A stretch of DNA of 64,000 nt from CALJFL01 sp047633055. GTDB taxonomy: Bacteria; Pseudomonadota; Gammaproteobacteria; Pseudomonadales; Halieaceae. Location: contig JBLIEI010000015.1 in the NCBI GenBank assembly GCA_047633055.1, positions 1 through 64,000 of the forward strand, written 5' to 3'. The translations under genes and the position numbers were made by a program. Positions 8,158 through 17,599 of this stretch are shown here, one piece after another (position 1 is the stretch's first letter; each line of letters starts with the position of its first letter). The notes under the pieces are model-generated. The model worked only from the letters and a program-made list of their open reading frames with translations, searched no databases and was not told where the DNA came from.

Positions 8158-8997
8158 TTGAAGTTAATTTACGCAATACTACTGTCCATAGTGTCATCGT
8201 TTTCATGCGCCAACGCGACACAGATCGCTAATACCCATATTTATCATTATGAAATTCTTTCGAATGCTGATGATGTCGGTGACATTACCGTGAAAGTGGC
8301 TGGTCAAGCGGATGGTTCCTATGTCATTGCCGAGAGCCGATTGCTGAAAACCGCGGGCGTTTGGAGCGATATTAACAAGCGCTCAACTCAAATTGAAACT
8401 TTCTCGCCTGAGGGAGATTTATTGAAAGCGGATGTAAAAACGCTGAAAGGCAAGAAAGCCTACTGGCGAAGAGCTGAATTGTCTGGCGATGAATTGTGGG
8501 CGTCCTATGCCCAAGTGCAGAATCTTACTGAAAAAGAAGAAGAGGAGTTTGTGGGTGCAACGCTAGCATTCGCTAGCAATATCGTTCCGGGCTTGGGTGA
8601 TATATTAGGTGTTGCCCAGTTGCTGTTTTCTGATAACGAAACTCAGCCAGATAATCTTCGATTTTCTACTAGCGCTTACGACACCAGTTTTTCCAACCTT
8701 CCTTTTTATTGGTCAAGCAAGCAAAACAATCTGCCTACACAGCTCAACTTGTTTGACAGTGTGAAATTAGCCGTCAAAACCTATCAGATCGAGTACTTAG
8801 GGCAAAAAACTTTCCAGTCAGGCTCCGAAGAGGAAGTGGTGATAACCTCGCACTACAAATTGCAGGCCTCTAAAGATCAGTCGTTGGAGGTTTGGTTGGC
8901 GAGTAATGAGCAGAACAGCCCCTATTTCTATCAAATAGTCGGCGCTGATGACGGTGGCCCCTTTCATATTATTTTCAAGAAACACGAGGGTGTATAG
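8158..8997 (+). CDS. secreted protein of unknown function (DUF6134-like?)
   Basis: 279 residues from a TTG at 8158, supported by GGAG 9 bp upstream and by a signal peptide right after it (MKLIYAILLSIVSSFSCANA). The mature part opens IYHYEILSNADDVGDITVKV, reminiscent of DUF6134, but the match is from memory. Near the middle (about residues 130-155) lies a glycine-rich hydrophobic stretch, ATLAFASNIVPGLGDILGVA, unusual for a soluble periplasmic protein; it could contact membrane or be a hairpin loop. It is followed 9 bp later by an alpha/beta hydrolase, so the two are likely co-transcribed. No catalytic motif seen. Confidence 0.6.
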   Translation: MKLIYAILLSIVSSFSCANATQIANTHIYHYEILSNADDVGDITVKVAGQADGSYVIAESRLLKTAGVWSDINKRSTQIETFSPEGDLLKADVKTLKGKKAYWRRAELSGDELWASYAQVQNLTEKEEEEFVGATLAFASNIVPGLGDILGVAQLLFSDNETQPDNLRFSTSAYDTSFSNLPFYWSSKQNNLPTQLNLFDSVKLAVKTYQIEYLGQKTFQSGSEEEVVITSHYKLQASKDQSLEVWLASNEQNSPYFYQIVGADDGGPFHIIFKKHEGV

Positions 8998-9006
8998 GGG
9001 CTCACG

Positions 9007-10077
9007 ATGAGAACAGAAAAATACTGGTTATCTAGCTCACTGCTGTGGGTCGTCTTAGCGTTTTTCAGTTTTTCTGCTGTCGCGACAGAGGTTTTTTTTC
9101 AAGATGGCGAGAATCGTTTGGAGGCTATTCACTTGCTCCCGACACATCCTGCTGACCACAAAGGCATCATAGTGTTTGTTCATGGTGATGGACCTCTGGA
9201 CTATCAAGCCGCGGGTTACTACCCCTTGATATGGAATTTTCTGCGCGAACAAGGTTTTGCCATATTCAGTTGGAGCAAACCTGGAGTGGGCGCCTCTTCC
9301 GGCCAGTGGCTAGAGCAGTCAATGCTGGATAGACAAGCTGAGGTGCGAGCAGCGATCCATTTTGTTCGTAAAAAATACCACTATACAGGTAAGCAAATAG
9401 GACTCCTGGGATTTAGTCAGGCCGGATGGGTGGTGCCTGCGGTTGCTAACAACAATCCCGACGTGGGTTTTGTCGTTGGCATAGGCTTTGCGATGGACTG
9501 GATAGATCAATCTTGGTATTTAAGTAAAGTACGCCTTATATCCGAGGGTAAAACGTCAGCAGAAATTAATCTTGCTTATGAGCAACACCTCGACGATATT
9601 CGCAGACTCAAACAAAGGCCGGGTTATAAACAATATCGTAGACACAATAGGGACGCCCCAAACTTGATGTCCGAACGGCGATACGGCTTTGTCGAAAGAA
9701 ATTTCCAAGCAAATGCCTATGGCGACTACAAAGACCTTCAACAACCTTTACTGGTTTTACTGGGTGAGGAAGATCTAAATGTCGATATTTATGAGACACA
9801 AGAAAAGCTGCTCGAGCTCTTCCGCCACAGGGATAATCTGAAGATATTGATTATCCCTGATGCTAGCCACGGATTATTGAAGGCAGGCACGTTTAATCAG
9901 CAGTCACCGGGGCTTTTGTTTTGGTTAAAGCTTATGTGGACGGGTGAAGAGGCCTTGGCACCGGGTCTTCTAACGGTGTTGGGAGAATGGATCAATCGTC
10001 AGGGAACTGTTTCTAGGGTGTCCTCAGATTACAGCGGCCGGCGCATTTCCGTTGATAACACAGGGATAGGGGGCTAG
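9007..10077 (+). CDS. exported alpha/beta hydrolase
   Basis: 356 residues with a signal peptide (cleavage near VAT at 25-28). The alpha/beta-hydrolase fold shows as HGDGPLDY around 59-66 (oxyanion strand), FSWSKPGVGASSG at 87-99, and the nucleophile elbow GFSQAG with Ser137. The acid is Asp256 or Asp260 (GEEDLNVD) and His288 is in DASHG. This is the layout of serine esterases and peptidases acting in the periplasm or at the surface. It is in one operon with the secreted protein 9 bp upstream, which may be its partner or substrate-binding factor; that is inferred. Substrate unknown. Confidence 0.85.
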   Translation: MRTEKYWLSSSLLWVVLAFFSFSAVATEVFFQDGENRLEAIHLLPTHPADHKGIIVFVHGDGPLDYQAAGYYPLIWNFLREQGFAIFSWSKPGVGASSGQWLEQSMLDRQAEVRAAIHFVRKKYHYTGKQIGLLGFSQAGWVVPAVANNNPDVGFVVGIGFAMDWIDQSWYLSKVRLISEGKTSAEINLAYEQHLDDIRRLKQRPGYKQYRRHNRDAPNLMSERRYGFVERNFQANAYGDYKDLQQPLLVLLGEEDLNVDIYETQEKLLELFRHRDNLKILIIPDASHGLLKAGTFNQQSPGLLFWLKLMWTGEEALAPGLLTVLGEWINRQGTVSRVSSDYSGRRISVDNTGIGG

Positions 10078-10628
10078 GGCCGGTTTTTCCTAGTAAACTG
10101 TGAGGAGGTTTGGGCAAAAATAGCTCAATTGTGTTCATGAGTTAAGCTATCTCCGCCTTGCTATTCGGGCTCGAGGCCCACATGACTATTCGAGTTGTGC
10201 CTAATAAAAGAGTTGGCAGCGCTCCTACTTGTTACCGGTATCTTCAGAACCTGTCAGGCGATGAGTTACTGCAAAAGGCTTTCGGTGGCCACCGAAGGTA
10301 GATCTCAATTTACCCGTTTTTAAATGGAATTAGTAAATGAGAAAACTTCGGAATCAACCATACAAGCTCAGGCTGCTGGCGCTGCCTAACGGCAGCCCCA
10401 GCTGTCGGCGTTACTGAGCGTCCGCTTTTGGCACAAAGCTGTCTCCTATCGATTAAAAAACGCGTTCTGAGAATGAGTGCTCTGTGGTGGAAGCGGACAT
10501 CCACCATCTCCAGCTGCTCACTCAAATCCAACCAACTTTAATATTATTTTTTTGTGAGGAAAAAACATAAGGCGATTTTACTCACATGCCTACGAGTGCA
10601 GTACTGATTGACCCGGAACTGAACTCGG
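10078..10628. other. 550-bp intergenic region without a supported gene
   Basis: The longest frame (about 73 codons, minus strand, 10310-10531) lacks a ribosome binding site and any recognisable motif. The only structure is a 16-bp uninterrupted palindrome TTCGGTGGCCACCGAA at 10281-10296 without a T-run. The stretch 10430-10510 repeats GTCCGC/GCGGAC words in both directions. The region ends at an inverted-repeat copy. Confidence 0.4.
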
Positions 10629-10708
10629 AACAATCGGGGACAGACCACGGTTTTTCAGCTTGTGTGAGAGCTTCTTGCTAGCGAGACCGTGGTCTGTCCC
10701 GAATTTTT
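10629..10708. repeat. long inverted repeat (REP-like), slightly decayed unit
   Basis: Full unit with the same spacer as the other copies, but the right arm reads GAGACCGTGGTCTGTCCCGAA, giving two mismatches in the stem. It lies 115 bp downstream of btuF on the minus strand and ends the accessory zone. No IS91-type end was seen beside this copy. Confidence 0.85.
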
Positions 10709-10822
10709 CCCAGTGGTGGCGGTGGGCTTTATCATTAGTGCCATTCAGGACTCGGCGGAAACCGCGTTGAATTCAAGTTCGGACGTTGTCTATACCTACG
10801 CGGTAGATCAGCTGGGCCGCTT

Positions 10823-11743
10823 TCACAGCTCGCTCGCGAGTCGCTTACGGGCGATAGCAAGCTGTTCGCATAAGACACTGGCTCCCAGCAGAATGCGGGC
10901 TGTTGGCCGCTGTATATGGTCCGGGGCAACGAAAAACAGTGTGTTAGCTTGTACGGCCCGCAGGGAAGGGTACGCTTTCCAGTCATCCAGCCATTCGGGT
11001 CTGGCCATGCTCATACCGCTGGCTACAATGGCGTCGGGGTTGCGTGTCAGTACGGCTTCAACACCAATTTTGGGCGCAAGAAACGCCGCGTCGGCAAAAC
11101 TGTTTTCGCCGCCGCACAAGTTTATTACCTTGCTGATAAGGTGATCGCCGTTAAGGGTCTGCAGTGGCTCGTTCCATACCTGGTAGAAAACGGACACTGG
11201 GGACTGCAGACTATAGCGCTGTGCCAGCGTACCGAACTGCTGTTCAATGTTTGCTGCCTCCGGGTTGCCTTGTTGCTCAGTGCCGGCCAGCTTGGCGATG
11301 TCGCGGATGGTGGTGGCAATGTCAGCGAGTTCGCGAGGTTCGCTAACGTAAACCTCTAGGCCAAGCTCTTCCAGTGCATTGAGTGTTTTCATGCCGTTGC
11401 CTGATGACCACAATAAAATCAGGTCGGGCTGGAGTGTCACAATGGCTTCCAGATTGACTGTTTTGTAAGTCCCCACCTCGGGAATCGTGTTGGCAGCCTC
11501 GGGAAAGTTGCTATAGCTGACGACACCGACTAACTGACTTCCTGCACCAGCAGAAAATGCGTTTTCCACAATGTGTGGGGCAAGTGCAATGATACGTTGT
11601 GCCGGTTTATCGAGCGTGACGGTGCGACCTGCAAAATCGACGATTTCAATATCGCCGAAAACACTACAGGGCCATAGCAAGAGACACAGAAGAACTCGAA
11701 TAGACAGTCTTTTGCGCTCGCCACCAAGCACCGACTGCTTCAT
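10823..11743 (-). CDS. btuF: periplasmic cobalamin-binding protein BtuF
   Basis: 306 residues with a long signal peptide ending near CSVFG (about residue 30). It has the class III periplasmic binding protein layout: IEIVDFAGRTVTLDKPAQRIIALAPHIVENAF, then VVSYSNFPEAANTIPEVG and LEAIVTLQPDLILLW, all typical of BtuF. It captures vitamin B12 delivered by BtuB and hands it to BtuCD. The start overlaps the stop of btuD by 4 bp (ATGA), so it is the last gene of the riboswitch-led operon. Confidence 0.92.
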   Translation of the reverse strand: MKQSVLGGERKRLSIRVLLCLLLWPCSVFGDIEIVDFAGRTVTLDKPAQRIIALAPHIVENAFSAGAGSQLVGVVSYSNFPEAANTIPEVGTYKTVNLEAIVTLQPDLILLWSSGNGMKTLNALEELGLEVYVSEPRELADIATTIRDIAKLAGTEQQGNPEAANIEQQFGTLAQRYSLQSPVSVFYQVWNEPLQTLNGDHLISKVINLCGGENSFADAAFLAPKIGVEAVLTRNPDAIVASGMSMARPEWLDDWKAYPSLRAVQANTLFFVAPDHIQRPTARILLGASVLCEQLAIARKRLASEL

Positions 11744-12522
11744 AGCTGAACCACTAAAGGCTTACCGGAAACCGGATGTTGGCCGATGTGCACTTTGACA
11801 CCAAATACATTTTCGAAAGTCTCAGGAGTAAAAACGTTTTCGGATGTCCCCAACTGCACCTGCTTTCCCTGATCCAGTACGATGATGCGGTCGGCTATGT
11901 CGGCCAGTAAATTGAAGTCGTGCACAACCAATGCCACCGCACAGCCGGTGGCGGCGAGATCCCTGATCAGTCCCAGCACTAATTTTTGGTGTGCCAGGTC
12001 AAGGCCATTGCTGGGTTCATCAAGTAATAAAAGTCGTCCCGGTGCATCCTCTTTTCGCCAAACCTGTGCTAGCACTCTGGCCAACTGAACCCGTTGCTTC
12101 TCACCGCCGGATAACTGTGTGTAGAGTCGGTCGGCCATTTGCAGGGTGTCGGTTAACTCCATCAACTCCTGGAGAATACTTCTGTCAGTATTGGCGCCGC
12201 TGGCGTGGGGACTCCTGCCTAGCTGAATGACCTCGTCGACCCGGTAGGGGAAGTTCAGGGTGGATTGCTGAGGCAGCATAGACATTGCTCTCGCTTTGTC
12301 TTCAGCCGGCCAGGATGAGACTGGCTTGCCCAGCAGTGTGATTTCTCCGCGAGTGGTCGCGATGCCGCCAGCCATCAAATGTAAAAGACTGGACTTGCCG
12401 GCGCCATTGGGGCCGATAATACCCAGAATTTCGCCAGCATCTACCGAGAAATTAATATCCTGTAACAGCAGCGGGCCCCAGGGGGCGGCGGAAACTTTAG
12501 TGAGGGTGATAACGTTCATCAT
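11740..12522 (-). CDS. btuD: cobalamin ABC transporter ATPase BtuD
   Basis: 260 residues. Walker A GPNGAGKS at 37-44, Q-loop in MLPQQSTLNFP around 82-92, signature LSGGE at 137-141, Walker B LLLLDEP at 164-170 and the switch His in VVHDFN. This is the FepC/BtuD class of importer ATPases. Both ends overlap their neighbours by 4 bp (btuC upstream, btuF downstream), which ties it to the cobalamin importer rather than a siderophore system. Confidence 0.92.
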   Translation of the reverse strand: MMNVITLTKVSAAPWGPLLLQDINFSVDAGEILGIIGPNGAGKSSLLHLMAGGIATTRGEITLLGKPVSSWPAEDKARAMSMLPQQSTLNFPYRVDEVIQLGRSPHASGANTDRSILQELMELTDTLQMADRLYTQLSGGEKQRVQLARVLAQVWRKEDAPGRLLLLDEPSNGLDLAHQKLVLGLIRDLAATGCAVALVVHDFNLLADIADRIIVLDQGKQVQLGTSENVFTPETFENVFGVKVHIGQHPVSGKPLVVQL

Positions 12523-13571
12523 TGCATCCCGTAGTGGCCGCGTTGCCGCAACAGCGAGATGAAAAAGGGTACGCCTACCAGTGCTGTGACCACCCCAACG
12601 GGTAATTCAGTTGGCGCCAGTGCCACTCTGGCAATGGTATCGGCCAGCACCAGCAGTAACGCACCGGCGAGGGCAGACGCGGGCAGTAGGGCGCGGTGAT
12701 CTGGTCCAATCAGCATGCGCATAATATGGGGTACTACGAGTCCTACAAATCCAATGGTACCGGCGAGTGCGACCGATGTTCCCACTCCGATAGCGACGAT
12801 AACAATCAGCCCGGTCTTAACCCGGTGGAGATCAACCCCCAGATAGCGAGCCTCTGATTCACCTAACAATAGGGCGTTAAGCGCTGCGGCGTAGCGTGGC
12901 AATGCAAGCAGTACAAAGCCGCCAATAGTGCAGGCCAGCAGTACCCGTTGATAGTTGGCACCGTCCAGACCGCCCATGCGCCACAAGCTGATGCGCCTGA
13001 GCATGGCGTTGTCGGCGTAAAATTCCAGCATATTGGTGATCGCGCCTGCCAGTGCGGTAATGGCAATGCCGGCCAGTAACATGGTGGCCACTGAAGTACC
13101 ACTGGCGGAAGTCGCCAGTCGAAACACGACGATTACCGCCAGTAATCCACCGACAAAGGCGCCCAGTGATACCAGCGATACACCCAATAGTCCGCTTAGC
13201 GTTGAACCGGAAGCTACGATGGCGATGCTCGCACCCAAAGAGGCGCCGGCAGTGACACCAATCAACGATGGGTCTGCGAGGGGATTGCGAAACAGACCTT
13301 GCATGGCAGCGCCGCTCATCGCCAGTACCGCGCCGACCACGGCAGCCAGGATAACCCGCGGCAGGCGGATCTTGCCGATAATGACCGATGCCTGGTTGCC
13401 ACCATCACCGACAATAAAATCGCCTAACGCCTTAATCGCGCCAACGGTATCGATGTCAGCGATACCACTGCTGATCGCTACTAACATTGACAACGGTAAG
13501 CCAATGCTCAGAACAAAAAATAGGCTGCGGGTGCTGACTCGTTTGCCCGCAGATATCACGTGGAGCACCAT
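12519..13571 (-). CDS. btuC: cobalamin ABC transporter permease BtuC
   Basis: About 350 residues with some ten membrane helices and FecCD/BtuC landmarks: RLPRVILAAVVGAVLAMSG, MQGLFRNPLADPSLIGVTAG and GFVGLVVPHIMRM. The start is uncertain because the frame is open into the end of cobQ. ATG at 13571 (MVLHVISAG) and GTG at 13559 (which overlaps the cobQ stop as GTGA) are both reasonable; the upstream ATG at 13613 would overlap more. It forms the inner-membrane channel for B12 with BtuD. Confidence 0.9.
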   Translation of the reverse strand: MVLHVISAGKRVSTRSLFFVLSIGLPLSMLVAISSGIADIDTVGAIKALGDFIVGDGGNQASVIIGKIRLPRVILAAVVGAVLAMSGAAMQGLFRNPLADPSLIGVTAGASLGASIAIVASGSTLSGLLGVSLVSLGAFVGGLLAVIVVFRLATSASGTSVATMLLAGIAITALAGAITNMLEFYADNAMLRRISLWRMGGLDGANYQRVLLACTIGGFVLLALPRYAAALNALLLGESEARYLGVDLHRVKTGLIVIVAIGVGTSVALAGTIGFVGLVVPHIMRMLIGPDHRALLPASALAGALLLVLADTIARVALAPTELPVGVVTALVGVPFFISLLRQRGHYGMQ

Positions 13572-15025
13572 TGGGGAAACAGCGAGTTCAAATCGAGATT
13601 TTGCTCGAGACAATCCGCGAGTCGATCCAGTTCCTGCTCTCGGTGCTCATCGCGGTCGATGGTCCGCGCTGATTCGAACCCAGCCCAGCTCAGAATGGCG
13701 GCGCAACCGCTCGCGGTGTCGAACAGGCCGTGAAGATAGGTGCCCGCAACCTGGCCGTCCGCGGAAATGGCGCCCTCCGCACGCTGGTCATGGAGTTCCA
13801 GAAAGGCGTCTACTGCCTGGTGAGCGCGACTAGTACCGCAATGTATTTCGTAACCGCGTATTGCGCTGCCGTCGCTGCGCAAGGTGCCGCTGGTTTGCGT
13901 CAGCACTTTTTCCGGCGCGAGTACGGTGTCAATCGGCAATAGGTTCAACCCTTGGGATGTGCCTGCAGGGCCCTCTATGCCTATAGGGTCGCTAATTTCA
14001 CGGCCCAGTATCTGATAGCCACCACAGACCCCCAGGACTTTTCCACCATAGCGAAGGTGGCGCCGGATGTAATCTTCCCAGGCGTTGTCGTGCAGCCACT
14101 TTAGGTCCGCTCGTACATTTTTCGTGCCCGGTAGAATGATCAGGTCGGCGGCGGGAGGGATCTCGTTTGGACCTACAAAAATAAGGTCTACGCCTGGCTG
14201 CAGGTGCAACGCTTCAAAATCCGTGTGGTTGGATATTCGAGAGAAAACCGGGACTACAATTCGAAAGTTATCGTCTGCGAGATCAGTCTTTGCTTTTACC
14301 ACCTGCTCGCTAATCGCATCTTCGGCATCCAGCATAAGATTGTGCAAATAGGGAATGACACCCAGCACAGGTTTCCCGGTGCGCTGTTCCAGCCAGTCCA
14401 GTCCCGACTGTAGCAGGGCAATATCGCCCCGAAAACGATTGATAACGAACCCTTTTATCCGCTGTTGCTCGCTGCTGGAGAGTAAGTCCAGGGTTCCTGT
14501 CAGGTGAGCAAAAACACCACCTCGATCGATGTCTGCGATTAGAATGACGGGGACGTCAGCGCGCTCGGCGAAGCCCATGTTGGCGATGTCTCGATCGCGC
14601 AGGTTAATCTCCGCTGGACTACCAGCTCCTTCAACCACCAGAGCGTCGTACTGTTCCAGCAGCCGCCCCCAGGATTCCATGACCGCATCCATGGCGATTG
14701 TTTTGTATTGGTGATAATCCTGTGCATCGAGCTGTTGTGTGACCTTGCCGTGAATGACCACCTGGGCGTCGATATCGCTTGAGGGCTTGAGCAACACCGG
14801 ATTCATGTCCGTGTGTGCTGCGATCCCGGCTGCCTGTGCCTGTAATGCCTGGGCTCGACCTATTTCACCGCCGTCTGCGGTAACGGCACTATTGAGAGAC
14901 ATGTTCTGAGGTTTAAACGGTGCCACCTTCACCCCCCGTCGAGCAAGTACCCGACACAGCCCGGCCACCAGCACACTTTTGCCAGCATCGGAAGTTGTGC
15001 CCTGTACCATCAGAGCGACGGTCAT
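13556..15025 (-). CDS. cobQ: cobyric acid synthase CobQ
   Basis: 489 residues, normal length. The N-terminal synthetase domain has the P-loop-like GTTSDAGKS at 9-17 and PFKPQNMSLNSAV. The C-terminal class I glutamine amidotransferase domain has the nucleophile Cys334 in LGVCGGYQILG and a late His in GTYLHGLFD. It amidates adenosylcobyrinic acid a,c-diamide at four side chains using glutamine and ATP in the cytoplasm. Only this amidation step and the adenosylation step lie in the operon; the rest of corrin synthesis is not in the window. It starts 2 bp after cobO and overlaps btuC. Confidence 0.95.
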   Translation of the reverse strand: MTVALMVQGTTSDAGKSVLVAGLCRVLARRGVKVAPFKPQNMSLNSAVTADGGEIGRAQALQAQAAGIAAHTDMNPVLLKPSSDIDAQVVIHGKVTQQLDAQDYHQYKTIAMDAVMESWGRLLEQYDALVVEGAGSPAEINLRDRDIANMGFAERADVPVILIADIDRGGVFAHLTGTLDLLSSSEQQRIKGFVINRFRGDIALLQSGLDWLEQRTGKPVLGVIPYLHNLMLDAEDAISEQVVKAKTDLADDNFRIVVPVFSRISNHTDFEALHLQPGVDLIFVGPNEIPPAADLIILPGTKNVRADLKWLHDNAWEDYIRRHLRYGGKVLGVCGGYQILGREISDPIGIEGPAGTSQGLNLLPIDTVLAPEKVLTQTSGTLRSDGSAIRGYEIHCGTSRAHQAVDAFLELHDQRAEGAISADGQVAGTYLHGLFDTASGCAAILSWAGFESARTIDRDEHREQELDRLADCLEQNLDLNSLFPQWCST

Positions 15026-15027
15026 TT

Positions 15028-15642
15028 TCAGTAATCGACGCCCTTGCGCGCTTTGATGCCTTCCTTAAACGCGTGTTTAATTTCTTTGACCTCAGACACT
15101 GTATCCATCACGCCCTGGAGTGCCGACCCGCCGCCGCGGCCGGTTACCACCACGCTTTGTTCACGGGGTCGGTTGGCGATGGCCTCGACAATTTCGGCTT
15201 CCGACAAGTAGTCGAAGGCGATCATGTAGGTCATTTCATCCAGCACCACCAGGTCATAGCTGGGGTCTGCCAGCATAGGTTTGGCCAGATCCCAGGTCCT
15301 TATGGCTGCGGCGATATCGCCACTGCGATCCTGAGTGTCCCAGGTGAAGCCAGTACCCATCTGGTGAAAGTCGACCTGTGGGCATTTGTCGCGGATGTAA
15401 ATTTCTTCGCCCGAAAGTTGCTGGCCTTTGATGAACTGGATCACGCCTACCTTCATGTCATAACCCAAGGCGCGCATCACCATGCCAAAGGCGGAGCTGG
15501 ACTTCCCCTTGCCATTACCGGTGATCAGTACCGAGACGCCGCGTTCCAGATCCGCGGCTTCTATATTGGCATCCACATTGGCTTTTTGCTTTTCCATTGC
15601 GGCTTTGTGCTTGGCATTTTTCTTTTCGCTGGCGTCACTCAT
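15028..15642 (-). CDS. cobO: cob(I)yrinic acid a,c-diamide adenosyltransferase (CobO/BtuR)
   Basis: 204 residues. P-loop GNGKGKSS at 42-49, followed by AFGMVMRALGYDMKVGVIQF, GTGFTW, and VVLDEMTYMI, all diagnostic of the CobO/BtuR/CobA family. It transfers the 5'-deoxyadenosyl group from ATP to cobalt of reduced corrinoids, making the substrate for CobQ and the active cofactor from imported B12. The N-terminal Lys/Ala-rich 30 residues are typical. It lies 9 bp after btuB and 2 bp before cobQ. Confidence 0.95.
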   Translation of the reverse strand: MSDASEKKNAKHKAAMEKQKANVDANIEAADLERGVSVLITGNGKGKSSSAFGMVMRALGYDMKVGVIQFIKGQQLSGEEIYIRDKCPQVDFHQMGTGFTWDTQDRSGDIAAAIRTWDLAKPMLADPSYDLVVLDEMTYMIAFDYLSEAEIVEAIANRPREQSVVVTGRGGGSALQGVMDTVSEVKEIKHAFKEGIKARKGVDY

Positions 15643-15651
15643 TATTTGCTC

Positions 15652-17505
15652 CTAGAAAGAATAGCGCAGGCCGGCATAAGCCGCTGCGCCCGCAGTATTG
15701 TAATCGGGCACCTCTTGGTAATCTTCATCAAAGAGATTTTCCATTCGCGCATAAACTTCCAGCTTGGGCAGGACTGCATAGCTGGCGCTGATATCAACCA
15801 CCTCATAGTCATCCAGCGATGAGCCGCCGATGTCGATTGAATCCCACGAGCCTCTAGCGAACAGGCTCAGTGTCAGCCGCTCGTTCATTGGCCGCCAGCT
15901 GACACCGAGGTTCGCTATGTGCTCCGGACGGCGCAGACGCTGAGCGCCGTCTGCCGTATCCGTATCGTTGTAGGTGTAATTGCCTGTCAAAGAAAGGGCC
16001 TCGGAAAGTGGCCATTCAGCGATGAGCTCTACGCCTCTGGAATTGTTGTCGCCACTTGCCTGCAAATAGCCAGAAAATGCGTCGAGATCGAAGAATATCT
16101 CATCTGAGATAGTCTGGTCGAAGTAGTTTGCCTCTAAATAGAGTCCATTACTTGAGTACCACGCAACGCCGATATCATAGCCATCGCTTTCTTCCTGCTG
16201 CAGGTTAACATCGGATGCAGGAGGACTGGAAAATGGACCCGCGTTATACGCGATTTCAGACAGGCTGGGAGCTCTCAAGCCGGTGCCATAAGTGCTTTTG
16301 AACTTTAATTCGCCGCCGGCCATAGCGACGATGTAAGCTGCGCTGATTCGGTAGGTGGTGTAGTTTCCGAAGTCTTCGTTATCGTCGTAGCGTGCACCTG
16401 CTGTTAAATAGAGACTGTCGCCAAAACCGCCCTGGTACTCAAGAAAATAACCGTCCTGGTCCCGCTCGCGATCAACGCTTCCGTCATCAAATGACTCTTT
16501 TTGTAAATCGGCACCATAGACGAACTTCAGTGAATCCCCACCATCGAAGTTGCCTAAATAGCTCCATGTCTCGAGTTCGCCTTCACCGCCAAAAGTAGGT
16601 ACGCCCTCGGTGTAAAATTGTCGGTCGGTGTCATTTCCGGAATAGCTGACCTGGTGATCAAATCGGGTTCCCTGATAATCGACACTGGCCCGCCAAGCCT
16701 GTTGGTCATAGTCATTAGTACAATCGTCGCTGGGTGCAAATGTCACGGCGGCTAAACAGCTATCGTAATCATTCTCACTGCTCACATCCCTGCCAACAAG
16801 TTCAATGCGCAAGTCTTCAGTTGCGTTCCAGCCCAACTTGCCATGAAACGAAGTGTTCTCATAGCCGTCATCATCGCGCAGATCGATATCTGTGGTCTTG
16901 GTATTAAATCCATCCGTTTCGAATTGATACGCTGACAGGTTAATGTCTGCTGAACTGTTCCCGCCGCCCACATTGGCACCATACTGGGTGGTGCCGAAGC
17001 GGCCGCCTTCGGCGCTAACATCTCCGCCAAACCCCTCGTCAAAGGTGCGGCTGCGAACGTCAACAATGCCGCCTGCATCGGCACCGTGCATTAATCCCTG
17101 CGGGCCCCGAAGAATCTCAACGCGCTCGACACCACCACTCAGCAAATGCTCGATGTTGGGGCTGAATTGAAGGCCGGAGGCATCTGATATATTAATGCCG
17201 TCTACATATACTCTAGTCCGATAGCCTTCTTCGCCACGAATTCTTAAGGTTGTGGCACTGCCAACTCCGCCATTGGAGGTAACTGCAACGCCTGGGCTGG
17301 TTCGCAAAATATCGTACAATGAGTTAAATCCGTAGGCTTCGATGTCATCGATAGTGATGACCGAAACCGAGGTGCCGATCTGTCTAAGTGGCATCTCAAC
17401 ACGAGAAGAGGTGATAACCAACTCTTCCAGTTTACTGGTCGGTTCTGCTTGCAGGGAGGGTGCACAGGCGATTGCCAGTAAACCCAGAGAAAAAGTGTTC
17501 TTCAT
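15652..17505 (-). CDS. btuB: TonB-dependent vitamin B12 receptor BtuB
   Basis: 617 residues with a signal peptide (to about 20) and the TonB box just after it (EELVITSSR). The plug domain has QIGTSVSVITIDDIE, LRIRGEEGYRTRVYVDGI and VERVEILRGPQG; the barrel ends in Phe (GLRYSF), as outer-membrane porins do. Length and plug sequence fit BtuB. It imports cobalamin across the outer membrane with TonB energy and is the first gene behind the B12 riboswitch, which lies about 100-250 bp upstream. Confidence 0.93.
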   Translation of the reverse strand: MKNTFSLGLLAIACAPSLQAEPTSKLEELVITSSRVEMPLRQIGTSVSVITIDDIEAYGFNSLYDILRTSPGVAVTSNGGVGSATTLRIRGEEGYRTRVYVDGINISDASGLQFSPNIEHLLSGGVERVEILRGPQGLMHGADAGGIVDVRSRTFDEGFGGDVSAEGGRFGTTQYGANVGGGNSSADINLSAYQFETDGFNTKTTDIDLRDDDGYENTSFHGKLGWNATEDLRIELVGRDVSSENDYDSCLAAVTFAPSDDCTNDYDQQAWRASVDYQGTRFDHQVSYSGNDTDRQFYTEGVPTFGGEGELETWSYLGNFDGGDSLKFVYGADLQKESFDDGSVDRERDQDGYFLEYQGGFGDSLYLTAGARYDDNEDFGNYTTYRISAAYIVAMAGGELKFKSTYGTGLRAPSLSEIAYNAGPFSSPPASDVNLQQEESDGYDIGVAWYSSNGLYLEANYFDQTISDEIFFDLDAFSGYLQASGDNNSRGVELIAEWPLSEALSLTGNYTYNDTDTADGAQRLRRPEHIANLGVSWRPMNERLTLSLFARGSWDSIDIGGSSLDDYEVVDISASYAVLPKLEVYARMENLFDEDYQEVPDYNTAGAAAYAGLRYSF

Positions 17506-17599
17506 GTTCAGTCCTCAATTGCCGAAATTTGGTGGCGTTTGAGGGAGGGGATCCAGGGAACGCGGCAACACAGAGTCACCGGGCAACCTTAAATGAAGC

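Noticed and set aside
10077..10098. CTAGG/CCTAG hairpin after the hydrolase gene as terminator
   Set aside because: Only a 5-bp stem, and the T-run lies in the loop, not after the stem.
10310..10531. 73-codon minus-strand frame in the gene-free stretch
   Set aside because: No ribosome site, no motif, and it is built from short inverted GTCCGC words.
10689..11144. 151-codon plus-strand frame starting in the repeat
   Set aside because: Its first part is repeat sequence and the rest is antisense to btuF. The 45 residues between them do not match a known family.
13665..13685. TTCGAACCC-like string suggestive of a tRNA T-loop
   Set aside because: It is inside cobQ and no cloverleaf can be drawn around it.
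13033..13833. 266-codon open frame on the plus strand
   Set aside because: Antisense to btuC and cobQ; composition is Ala/Pro/Thr-rich as expected for a shadow of a membrane protein gene.
14920..15822. 300-codon open frame on the plus strand
   Set aside because: It lies antisense to cobO and the ends of cobQ and btuB, which have clear motifs; no ribosome site or recognisable protein.
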